Positions 56,472-64,000 of a DNA stretch of 64,000 nt are shown one piece after another. The notes beneath the pieces were generated by a model. It saw only the letters and a program-made list of their open reading frames with translations, was not told where the DNA came from and searched no databases. How positions within the stretch are numbered: position 1 is the stretch's first letter; each line of letters begins with the position of its first letter. The translations under genes and the position numbers were made by a program. This stretch comes from Prevotella sp. (lineage in GTDB: Bacteria; Bacteroidota; Bacteroidia; Bacteroidales; Bacteroidaceae): the NCBI GenBank assembly GCA_017449495.1, contig JAFTFO010000039.1:1-64000 (forward strand). Direction: 5' to 3'.

Positions 56472-58424
56472 ATGGAAACTGAAAACAATATCACGAATAA
56501 TCAGCAGGATGGTCAGGTGCAGTATGACGACACCAATATTGTCACCCTGACGGGTTTAGAGCATATCCGACTGCGCCCTGGCATGTATATTGGAAAGCTC
56601 GATGACGGCTCAAAGCCCGACGATGGTATATACGTGCTACTGAAGGAGGTGTTCGACAACTCGATCGACGAGTTCAAGATGAAGGCTGGTGACCGCATTG
56701 AGGTGACCATCGAGGATAACCTTCGGGTGACGGTGCGTGACTACGGTCGAGGCATTCCGCAGGGAAAACTGATCGACTCGGTGAGTATCCTGAATACCAG
56801 CGGTAAGTTCGACTCGAAGGCTTTCAAGAAGTCCATCGGCCTGAACGGAGTGGGCGTGAAGGCTGTCAATGCCCTGAGCAGTCGTTTCGAGGTGCGCAGT
56901 TACCGTGACGGTAAGGTGCGCAAGGCCGTCTTTGAATGTGGCAAGTTGGTGAGTGATGTGACGGAGCCCTCGCAAGACGAGAACGGCACCTACGTCTTCT
57001 TCGAGCCGGACAATACGCTCTTCAAGAACTACAGCTACCACGATGAGATTGTGGAGTACATGCTCCGTAACTATACCTACCTGAATACAGGTCTCACCAT
57101 CATGTACAATGGTCGTCGTATCCTTTCACGTCACGGTCTGGAAGACCTGCTGAAGGATCGCATGACCAGTGACGCCCTCTATCCCATCATTCACTTGCAG
57201 GGCGAGGACATCGAGATTGCCTTCACCCATGCCAATCAGTATGGCGAGGAGTACTATTCGTTCGTCAACGGTCAGCATACCATTCAGGGTGGCACCCATC
57301 AGAGTGCCTTCAAGGAGCATATCGCCCGAACCATCAAGGAGTTCTATAATAAATATGAATATGGCGATATCCGTACGGGCATCGTGGCCGCCATCTCCAT
57401 CAACGTCGAGGAACCGATCTTCGAGAGTCAGACTAAGATCAAGTTAGGCTCCACCACCATGTCGCCCGAAGGCGTCAGCATTAATAAATATGTTGGCGAC
57501 TTCATCAAGCAGGGTGTAGACAACTATCTACATATCCACAGCGATGTGGCCGAGGTGCTGGAGAACAAGATCAAGGAGAGTGAGCGCGACCGTAAGGCGA
57601 TAGCCGGCGTGACGAAACTGGCTCGTGAACGCGCCAAGAAGGCTAACCTCCATAACCGTAAGCTTCGCGACTGCCGCATCCATTATAGCGACACGAAGAA
57701 CGACCGTAAGGAGGAGTCGTGTATCTTCATCACCGAAGGAGACTCTGCCAGTGGCAGCATCACGAAGAGCCGTGATGTCAATACGCAGGCTGTCTTCTCT
57801 TTGCGAGGCAAACCGCTCAACAGTTTTGGACTCACTAAGAAGGTGGTTTATGAGAATGAGGAGTTCAACCTTTTACAGGCGGCTCTCGATATTGAGGAAG
57901 GCCTGGACACCCTGCGTTATAATAAGGTCATTGTGGCTACCGATGCAGATGTCGACGGTATGCATATCCGCTTGCTGATCATTACTTTCTTCTTGCAGTT
58001 CTTCCCAGAGCTTATAAAGAAGGGACACGTTTATGTGTTACAGACACCACTCTTCAGAGTACGCAATCGCCGTACGAAGATTCGTAGCAAACAAGTCATT
58101 GCTGAGGCGGATGCCAAGTCGGACAAGAAGAATGACTTCATCACTCGCTATTGTTATAGTGAGGAGGAGCGCCTAACAGCTATCAGCGAGTTGGGACCAG
58201 ATCCAGAGATTACCCGATTTAAGGGACTTGGCGAAATCTCCCCAGATGAATTTGCTGGTTTTATCGGACCAGATATCCGATTGGAGCAAGTAACGCTTCA
58301 TAAGAATGACCAAGTGCAGAAGCTTCTCGAATACTATATGGGTAAGAATACGATGGAGCGCCAGAACTTTATCATCGATAACCTTGTCATCGAGGAAGAT
58401 AGACCGGAAGAAAGTTATGATTAG
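56472..58424 (+). CDS. parE: DNA topoisomerase IV subunit B (GyrB/ParE family)
   Basis: The 650-residue type IIA topoisomerase ATPase subunit has the GHKL domain ([38 protein letters not shown]), a transducer with the QTKIKLGS motif, and the Toprim domain ([49 protein letters not shown]). Length and lack of the GyrB-specific insert favour ParE of topoisomerase IV, which decatenates daughter chromosomes. The parC partner is not downstream here; the next gene is an S41 protease overlapping by 8 bp. Confidence 0.9.
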   Translation: METENNITNNQQDGQVQYDDTNIVTLTGLEHIRLRPGMYIGKLDDGSKPDDGIYVLLKEVFDNSIDEFKMKAGDRIEVTIEDNLRVTVRDYGRGIPQGKLIDSVSILNTSGKFDSKAFKKSIGLNGVGVKAVNALSSRFEVRSYRDGKVRKAVFECGKLVSDVTEPSQDENGTYVFFEPDNTLFKNYSYHDEIVEYMLRNYTYLNTGLTIMYNGRRILSRHGLEDLLKDRMTSDALYPIIHLQGEDIEIAFTHANQYGEEYYSFVNGQHTIQGGTHQSAFKEHIARTIKEFYNKYEYGDIRTGIVAAISINVEEPIFESQTKIKLGSTTMSPEGVSINKYVGDFIKQGVDNYLHIHSDVAEVLENKIKESERDRKAIAGVTKLARERAKKANLHNRKLRDCRIHYSDTKNDRKEESCIFITEGDSASGSITKSRDVNTQAVFSLRGKPLNSFGLTKKVVYENEEFNLLQAALDIEEGLDTLRYNKVIVATDADVDGMHIRLLIITFFLQFFPELIKKGHVYVLQTPLFRVRNRRTKIRSKQVIAEADAKSDKKNDFITRYCYSEEERLTAISELGPDPEITRFKGLGEISPDEFAGFIGPDIRLEQVTLHKNDQVQKLLEYYMGKNTMERQNFIIDNLVIEEDRPEESYD

Positions 58425-59982
58425 ATTACGGTTATTAGTTTATGGTTTTCTCTTATTCTCTTTCTCGGTAAACGCTCAGAGAATAGGTGACCCGTTACAC
58501 AAGTTGCAGTATGCTGCGGTAGTGATTAATAGTCTTTATGTAGACAGTGTCGACGAAGGCAAGCTGGCCGAGGACGGCATTCGTGGCATGCTCAGCAAGC
58601 TGGATCCCCATTCGTCATACTCTACACCTAAAGAGGTTAAAGAGCTAAAGGAGCCTCTCGACGGAAACTTCGAGGGAATTGGCGTACAGTTTAATATGAT
58701 GGAGGATACGCTTATTGTCATCCAACCTGTTACCAATGGCCCTTCTGAACGGGTAGGCATTATTGCAGGCGATCGTATCGTCTCTGTCAATGATACGGCC
58801 ATTGCAGGCGTGAAGATGTCAAAGGAAGAGATCATGAAACGCCTTCGTGGTCCGAAGGGGACTAAGGTTGTGCTGGGAGTGGTGCGACAGGGCATCGGTG
58901 AGACACTCAAGTTCACGGTCCGCCGCGATAAGATTCCTGTCCATTCCATCGATGCAACTTATATGATCCGTCCTGGTATCGGCTACATCCGCATCGGCAA
59001 CTTCAGTGCGACGACCCATGAGGAATTCCTTGAAGGACTCCGTCTATTGAAGGGGCAAGGCATGCAGCATCTCGTCCTTGATTTGCAAGAAAACGGTGGA
59101 GGTTACCTGAAGGCAGCCGTCGACATCGCTGACGAGTTCCTGCAGCGTGGCGACTTGATCGTCTATACAGATGGTCGTAGAGCACCTCGTACAGACTATA
59201 CCGCCAATGGCAATGGTGCCTTCATGGATGGTAAGGTGGTTGTCTTGGTCGATGGCTATACGGCCTCTGCCGCTGAGATTGTGACAGGAGCCATTCAGGA
59301 TCAGGACCGTGGTGTTGTTGTCGGCCGTCGTACTTTTGGCAAGGGGCTGGTACAACGGCCTATCGACCTGCCTGACGGCTCGATGATCCGTCTCACCGTC
59401 GCTCATTACTATACTCCCTCTGGCCGTTGTATTCAGAAGCCATATAAGAAAGGCGAGGCCAAAGATTATGCGATGGATATGGTGAACCGTCTAAAGAGTG
59501 GTGAGTTGACCAACGCTGACAGCGTCCACTTCATCGACTCCTTGAAATATGAGACGCTGCGCGAGCATCGCATCGTCTATGGTGGCGGAGGCATCATGCC
59601 CGATTACTTCGTGCCTCTTGACACCACGCTTTATACCCGATTCCATCGGCAATTGGCAGCAAAAAGTATTATCATACAGCAGAACCTGCGCTATGTCGAC
59701 AACAATCGTAAGGAGTTGAAAGCGCAATGGACGAACTTTGCTGACTTCAAGCAGCGCTTTGAGGTGCCCCAGAGTCTCATAGATGCCGTTGTGGCAGAAG
59801 GGGAGAAGCAGAATGTCAAACCACAGGATGAGGCGGAACTTGAAAAGACACTTCCCTATCTCCGTTTGCAGATGAAAGCCCTGATAGCGCGTGACCTCTG
59901 GGATATGAGCGAATATTTCTCCATCTTCAACGAGAGCAGCGAGATTGTCAAGAAGGCCCTCGAGGTGATTCAGTATTCATAG
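58417..59982 (+). CDS. S41 carboxyl-terminal processing protease (CtpA-like)
   Basis: The 521-residue exported protease has a signal peptide ([16 protein letters not shown]), a helical N-terminal part, a PDZ domain ([27 protein letters not shown], about residues 85-165), and the S41 catalytic region: [44 protein letters not shown] with the nucleophile Ser, and [11 protein letters not shown] with the catalytic Lys. A C-terminal helical extension follows. It degrades or trims periplasmic proteins. ATG 58417 overlaps the parE stop, so the two are cotranscribed. Its 3' end overlaps the convergent glycosidase gene by 13 bp. Confidence 0.92.
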   Translation: MIRLRLLVYGFLLFSFSVNAQRIGDPLHKLQYAAVVINSLYVDSVDEGKLAEDGIRGMLSKLDPHSSYSTPKEVKELKEPLDGNFEGIGVQFNMMEDTLIVIQPVTNGPSERVGIIAGDRIVSVNDTAIAGVKMSKEEIMKRLRGPKGTKVVLGVVRQGIGETLKFTVRRDKIPVHSIDATYMIRPGIGYIRIGNFSATTHEEFLEGLRLLKGQGMQHLVLDLQENGGGYLKAAVDIADEFLQRGDLIVYTDGRRAPRTDYTANGNGAFMDGKVVVLVDGYTASAAEIVTGAIQDQDRGVVVGRRTFGKGLVQRPIDLPDGSMIRLTVAHYYTPSGRCIQKPYKKGEAKDYAMDMVNRLKSGELTNADSVHFIDSLKYETLREHRIVYGGGGIMPDYFVPLDTTLYTRFHRQLAAKSIIIQQNLRYVDNNRKELKAQWTNFADFKQRFEVPQSLIDAVVAEGEKQNVKPQDEAELEKTLPYLRLQMKALIARDLWDMSEYFSIFNESSEIVKKALEVIQYS

Positions 59983-61592
59983 AGTTTGATGTGGAGGATT
60001 TTCCATTCGCCACAGGAGATGCGGGCGTGACGCCCCTGATGGTCTTGATCACCATTTTCTCGACGGAGGTAAGTGAGTTTGCCATTAGGGGTGATACGTA
60101 CCTCATCAACAGAGGCAATACCCTTTCGTTTTCCAGAAAAACGCTTTTGAAGCTTGGCGACAGATTTTTGATTTGTATCGTTTGTTTTCTGATCCTTTTC
60201 TCCCTCAATAACAAATCCATCCTCGCCTAGTGTTTTCTCATCCTCAAAGGCCTTCTCATATGTAGTGGCAAAACTAACGACGATGCCAGAGCCAGCTAGG
60301 AGATACTCGTTCGTATCAAGTTTGAGCAAAATCCCTCCCCCCTCAGGCCATTCTGAGCCATTAGTAGCACGTGGGTCCCAAGGAAGGGTGAAGAAGTGGC
60401 GACAAGTGAGGATAGTCTGATTATCATTGATGATACATTCCTTATCCTGCTGATTGAACAAGAGCCCCCAAGACCTATGTGATGAGAGATAAAAAAGCTG
60501 GCGGATTAAATCGTAGGCTTTTGTTACCGATTCTGTTTCTGTTTCTGTGGCCTGATCGATTGCAAATGGAGAGAATCCAATAGCGTTGTGTTCGCCAAAA
60601 ACATACATCGCTCTTACCCCACTATTAACACAACACCGACTCTCAGGAATAAATAACTGATTATTAGGAAGTGCATATCGCTCCACCCAACCCTGAAAGC
60701 CTGTGTCATAGATGTCTGGTGCCAACAGATCGATGCTCGGAGCTCCAGCATGCCAAAAGTCTATCAGATGTGCCAACGGCCCGGCTGAAGGATACTGTCC
60801 TGGTTGACGTCCACGACTGTTCATTGCAGCATTCACATAGAGAGGCATGTCATAGACGCTACGGGCAGTCTGAGCCAATTGTTCCACATATTTCGCATAG
60901 TGGTATGCCATAAATTTTTCCTCCCCGTAGATATCATCGCCAAAATACTCCAGCCATGTTCTTGGTTGTCGGATATCCAAAACCTTCCACAGTTTTTTAG
61001 GAATCTGTGAACGATAAGTTTTCTCGGCTAATGGTGAGTGATCACGTGCATCCTCAAGCATTCCTATCTCATTCTCAATCTGTATCATGATGACGGTGCC
61101 TGTGCCCTTATCCTTGTTTGCCAGATGACGCATAAAAGTTCCAAAGGCCTTATTGTCTGCCTGCAATACATCCTCGGAGAAACAACAGGCTATTTCCATC
61201 GGCTTGCCCATCTTCGTCATAGCCCTTGGGAAGCGTTTCGTGTCTGTCTTGAACCAGAGTGGTGTATAACAACTCATAGAGTTCTTCCATGCTCCAAACC
61301 AAAGAAAGATTACCTTTAGGTCGTTCTCACGGGCCTTGTCTATCACGCGGTCGGTGAGTGTGAAATCAAACTGTCCCTCTATGGGCTCAATAAACTCCCA
61401 ATAGGCAGGTACGAGAACAGTGTTTAGTCCCAATAGCCGCATACGAGGCATCACAGCATCTATGTCATCTACACATGTAGCGGCACTATTGCTGAGCTCT
61501 CCGCCAAGGATGGGGAAGGGGAACGTCACTTGTCCTGCAAACAGTGAATTGCCAAAGCAAAACATAATAAAAAGGAACACAATCTTTTTCAT
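59970..61592 (-). CDS. GH35-like beta-galactosidase with DUF5597-type C-terminus
   Basis: The 540-residue exported protein has a signal peptide (MKKIVFLFIMFCFGNSLFA), a TIM-barrel start LLGLNTVLVPAYWEFIEPIEGQFDF, a candidate acid/base Glu in VIMIQIENEIGM and a candidate nucleophile Glu in NNQLFIPESRC, the usual GH35 positions. The C-terminal beta domain (GSGIVVSFATTYEKAFEDEKTLGEDGFVIEGE) matches DUF5597 of these enzymes. It likely releases terminal beta-galactosides or related sugars from plant or host glycans in the periplasm. No SusC/D pair is adjacent. Confidence 0.85.
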   Translation of the reverse strand: MKKIVFLFIMFCFGNSLFAGQVTFPFPILGGELSNSAATCVDDIDAVMPRMRLLGLNTVLVPAYWEFIEPIEGQFDFTLTDRVIDKARENDLKVIFLWFGAWKNSMSCYTPLWFKTDTKRFPRAMTKMGKPMEIACCFSEDVLQADNKAFGTFMRHLANKDKGTGTVIMIQIENEIGMLEDARDHSPLAEKTYRSQIPKKLWKVLDIRQPRTWLEYFGDDIYGEEKFMAYHYAKYVEQLAQTARSVYDMPLYVNAAMNSRGRQPGQYPSAGPLAHLIDFWHAGAPSIDLLAPDIYDTGFQGWVERYALPNNQLFIPESRCCVNSGVRAMYVFGEHNAIGFSPFAIDQATETETESVTKAYDLIRQLFYLSSHRSWGLLFNQQDKECIINDNQTILTCRHFFTLPWDPRATNGSEWPEGGGILLKLDTNEYLLAGSGIVVSFATTYEKAFEDEKTLGEDGFVIEGEKDQKTNDTNQKSVAKLQKRFSGKRKGIASVDEVRITPNGKLTYLRRENGDQDHQGRHARISCGEWKILHIKLYEY

Positions 61593-61615
61593 ATCTCAAA
61601 AAGTTTTATTTAATG

Positions 61616-62221
61616 TCATAAATAGAAGATACTCTCAGGCCCCATATTGAATAAAAGGTCGAGGATGGAGAGATTGGGCAGGAAGCCGTGTTTCTGCTGG
61701 TACACCTGATAATACGGCTTTGGCTCAAAGTCGGCATCCGCTTCTGGATTCTTAGGCCTAATCGCCATGCGATACGAAGGGGTGATGGGCTCGTGGACGT
61801 ACTCCTCTGTAAAGTCTACCTGAGGATGTATATCGAGTAGTTCGCACATCTTAGCCATGATGGCCTCATTAAAGTCGAGTAGGTAATCCCAGCGCAGCTC
61901 GAAGAACGGACGGATGTCGTCCTGGTAATAATCAAAGAACGGACTCTCACCGTAGGCACTCTGTAAGGCATTCCAATGCAGATGTCGCCAGTTGCCATGG
62001 TCGCTGATACGGATATCCTTGATGAGGGTGGAGCCTCCTCGCTCAGTAGGAACGGTGAGTGCCTGGATGCCCTGAGTGGTGGCGATGAGACAACGGTTCC
62101 GGTAGGTCTGCTTCTGAAAGTTCTCCCATCGCTCTATCCAGACGTGTTCGGCCCGATGCAGTTTCTGATACCACTGCACCGGGCCGAAATAGGTTGTACT
62201 CAGCAGAACGTCTCTTTCCAC
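61616..62221 (-). CDS. WbqC-like family protein
   Basis: The 201-residue cytoplasmic protein follows the WbqC-like family: VLLSTTYFGPVQWYQKLHRAEHVWIERWENFQKQTYRNRC, SDHGNWRHLHWNALQSAYGESPFFDYY, and the end PYYQVYQQKHGFLPNLSILDLLFNMGPES. WbqC relatives occur in O-antigen and other glycan loci, but the reaction is unclear. The start is GTG 62221, directly behind an 8-bp tandem repeat that supplies AAGGT-like sequences. It is third in the order dapB, lepB, wbqC. Confidence 0.88.
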   Translation of the reverse strand: MERDVLLSTTYFGPVQWYQKLHRAEHVWIERWENFQKQTYRNRCLIATTQGIQALTVPTERGGSTLIKDIRISDHGNWRHLHWNALQSAYGESPFFDYYQDDIRPFFELRWDYLLDFNEAIMAKMCELLDIHPQVDFTEEYVHEPITPSYRMAIRPKNPEADADFEPKPYYQVYQQKHGFLPNLSILDLLFNMGPESIFYL

Positions 62222-62258
62222 CTTTTTACCTTTTTACTTTTTTACCTTTTTACCTTTC
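62220..62258. repeat. 8-bp tandem repeat between lepB and the WbqC gene
   Basis: ACCTTTTT repeats about five times (one unit reads ACTTTTTT) at a period of 8 bp. It spans from the lepB stop to the GTG start of the next gene; on the coding strand it reads AAAAAGGT. Confidence 0.8.
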
Positions 62259-63687
62259 ACTTAATGTTATCTACGATTCTTCCCAATCGGCTCCATCTTA
62301 CGCCACCGATGCCGCTATGGTCAGGATCGCTCGACCACCAGATGAAGATGGGCTTACCCACGATATGATCCTCTGGCACGAAGCCCCAATAGCGGGAGTC
62401 GGCAGAGTTGTGACGGTTGTCACCCTGCATCCAGTAGTAGTCCATCTTGAAGGTATATTCGCGAGCCTCTTGGCCGTTGATATATATCTTGCCGTCACGG
62501 ATTTCAAGTTCATTGCCCTCATAGACTTTGATGGGACGTTCGTAAATGGCGATGTTGTCGAGCGTCAGACGAATCTTCTCTCCCTTTTTCGGAATCCATA
62601 CGGGGCCGTAGTTATCGCGAGTCCAGTGCTTGTTGCCGTTCAGCGGATAGATTTCCAAATCGTTGGCGTCGGTGTTCAATGTGACGCTCTCCACGATGTC
62701 TTTTCTGCCTTGAAGTGAGGCGACGGCATGTTTCGTCAGGGGCATATAGCCTAAGGTGTTCAGGCTCGTCAGGTCTTCCATCGAGATGCCCAGGTCGTCC
62801 ATCACCTCCTCTGGGATGGACTGCTTCAGCTTCACACGGTAGGTGTACTGTACGTTATCTGGCTCCTTATTTGCCTTGCCGTCGAGATAGACGATGTGGT
62901 TACGGATCTCGAGGGTCTGTCCTGGCAGTCCCACGCAACGCTTCACGTAGTTCTCACGGCGGTCAGCAGGGCGGGTGATAATCTCGCCGTATTCTGCTTG
63001 GTTCTGGAGGATGGCGTTGCGTCCAGCCTCATAGATGATATCAAAGTATTTAAGGCGTTGCTCCGCTGAAAGGGAGTCGGGATTAGGACGGTTCGGATAG
63101 ATCTGATAACCAATGCTGTAGCACATCTGATAATAGTCGTACGACTGATACTGTGGGGCAGAGCAGAGCGTATCGCCAGCGGGGAAGTTGAACACGACGA
63201 TATCGTTCAGCTGCACCTGGCCAAGGCCCTTCACCCGACGGTAGTCCCAATGGGGCCAGTCGAGATAACTCTTACACTCTACCACAGGCAATGTGTGCTG
63301 TGTCAGTGGCATCGTCAGCGGCGTCTGCGGGATGCGAGGACCATACGACACCTTTGACACGAAGAGGTAGTCGCCTGTCAGCAGTGACTTCTCCAAAGAA
63401 CTTGAAGGGATCACGTAGTTCTGGAAGAAGAACTGGTTGATGAAGTAGACGGCTACGAGAGCGAACACGAGGGCATCGACCCACGACATGACAAACTTCA
63501 CGGGTCGCTCGGCCTCTTTCCACCACTGCCACTTGATCTTCTTGGTGATATAGACATCATAGATGAACGGCACAACCAGCAGCCCCCACCAAGACTTCAC
63601 CCAATAGAGGAAAAGCAGATAGAGCGCCAGTACAACGATGAATTTCGCCCACTGCTTTTTTGGATTAAAATCTTTCTTTTTCTCCAT
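62257..63687 (-). CDS. lepB: Signal peptidase I
   Basis: The 476-residue membrane protease cleaves signal peptides of exported proteins. Two to three membrane segments lie in the first 80 residues, followed by box B with the catalytic Ser (FVIPSSSLEKSLLTGDYLFVSK) and box D with the catalytic Lys (NYVKRCVGLPGQTLEIRNHIVYLDG), then box E MQGDNRHNSADSRYWGFVPEDHIVGKP. The spacing between Ser and Lys boxes is enlarged (about 150 residues), as is usual for Bacteroidetes enzymes and unlike the compact Gram-positive type. It starts 2 bp after dapB. Confidence 0.95.
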   Translation of the reverse strand: MEKKKDFNPKKQWAKFIVVLALYLLFLYWVKSWWGLLVVPFIYDVYITKKIKWQWWKEAERPVKFVMSWVDALVFALVAVYFINQFFFQNYVIPSSSLEKSLLTGDYLFVSKVSYGPRIPQTPLTMPLTQHTLPVVECKSYLDWPHWDYRRVKGLGQVQLNDIVVFNFPAGDTLCSAPQYQSYDYYQMCYSIGYQIYPNRPNPDSLSAEQRLKYFDIIYEAGRNAILQNQAEYGEIITRPADRRENYVKRCVGLPGQTLEIRNHIVYLDGKANKEPDNVQYTYRVKLKQSIPEEVMDDLGISMEDLTSLNTLGYMPLTKHAVASLQGRKDIVESVTLNTDANDLEIYPLNGNKHWTRDNYGPVWIPKKGEKIRLTLDNIAIYERPIKVYEGNELEIRDGKIYINGQEAREYTFKMDYYWMQGDNRHNSADSRYWGFVPEDHIVGKPIFIWWSSDPDHSGIGGVRWSRLGRIVDNIK

Positions 63688-63689
63688 AA

Positions 63690-64000
63690 CTAAAACTTAA
63701 ACATATCACTGATAGTGAGCAACCCCTGATGCTCCTTTGTGTACTCGGCAGCCAGTACGGCACCGAGGGCAAAGCCCTTACGGCTGTGGGCATCGTGGGT
63801 GATAGTGATCAAGTCGGCTTCCGAGTCGTAGCGGATGGTATGGATACCGGGCACCTCACCGCGACGGATATTGTCTACACGCAACAGCTTCGGATCCGTG
63901 GTATCCTCTGCCCATGCCTCCTTGCGGTCGATGCGCTCCACAATCTCCTCTGCCAGCGTGATAGCCGTACCAGAGGGGTGGTCGAGCTTATGCACATGAT
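63690..64000 (-). CDS. dapB: 4-hydroxy-tetrahydrodipicolinate reductase, C-terminal part (cut by window edge)
   Basis: The frame runs off the right edge. The visible 100 or so residues contain the signature HKLDHPSGTA of DapB, with catalytic Lys and substrate-binding GTA, then PGIHTIRYDSEADLITITHDAHSRKGFALGAVLAAEY. DapB makes tetrahydrodipicolinate for DAP and lysine synthesis. lepB follows after 2 bp, so dapB-lepB-wbqC is probably one operon. Confidence 0.93.
   Translation of the reverse strand, partial: HVHKLDHPSGTAITLAEEIVERIDRKEAWAEDTTDPKLLRVDNIRRGEVPGIHTIRYDSEADLITITHDAHSRKGFALGAVLAAEYTKEHQGLLTISDMFKF

Overview
The window looks like chromosomal DNA of a Bacteroidales bacterium, most likely Prevotella or a close relative. 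Promoters follow the Bacteroidetes pattern TTTG-N19/20-TAnnTTTG (for example ahead of mutS, sdhC, dtd and fic), Shine-Dalgarno signals are weak, and the gene set fits (PorT-type barrel, BspA-like LRR lipoprotein, WbqC-like protein, three-gene succinate dehydrogenase/fumarate reductase, IntDOT-like integrase). Assignments rest on reading the translated sequences; no database search was possible.

Layout. 1-9.5 kb: mutS and a divergent uracil-DNA-glycosylase-like gene, then a decayed stretch with truncated gene starts, a RAYT (REP-associated tyrosine transposase) with its repeats, two secreted proteins, DinD and Fic. 9.5-25.6 kb: mainly leftward housekeeping genes (ychF-lgt-ldcA; polA; dtd-two small membrane proteins-mazG-deoC; uvrC; apt; mnmG). 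Two parS-like sites flank apt, suggesting that this part of the chromosome lies near the origin. 25.6-34.5 kb: the sdhCAB operon, a lipoprotein, two EamA transporters, a peroxiredoxin, a 5'-truncated DUF418 gene and a HAD phosphatase.

34.5-46.3 kb: an approximately 11.9 kb integrated island. It has a tyrosine integrase in which catalytic Arg I is Ser, as in IntDOT, and near-identical 21-bp direct repeats containing a GTAACTTTG core at both ends. Cargo is a WYL regulator, a strong stem-loop leader, two overlapping unrecognised genes, two adjacent DUF262 (DGQQR) proteins of which the second has a DUF1524/HNH-like end, a frameshifted duplicated-domain gene, another unknown and a RhuM-family gene. 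There are no mobilisation or phage structural genes. It resembles an uncharacterised defence island with GmrSD-like chemistry.

46.4-64 kb: PorT-like protein, murQ, cyclophilin, two transporters, a Pif1-like helicase, an LRR lipoprotein, a methyltransferase, parE, an S41 protease, a GH35-like glycosidase, and the dapB-lepB-wbqC cluster.

The most unusual non-coding signal is four unrelated intergenic arrays (near 5.4, 21.0, 30.0 and 54.8 kb). Each consists of short palindromes repeated at exactly 22 bp, yet each uses a different sequence. Two of them are bracketed by longer inverted repeats. I know of no named element with this architecture.
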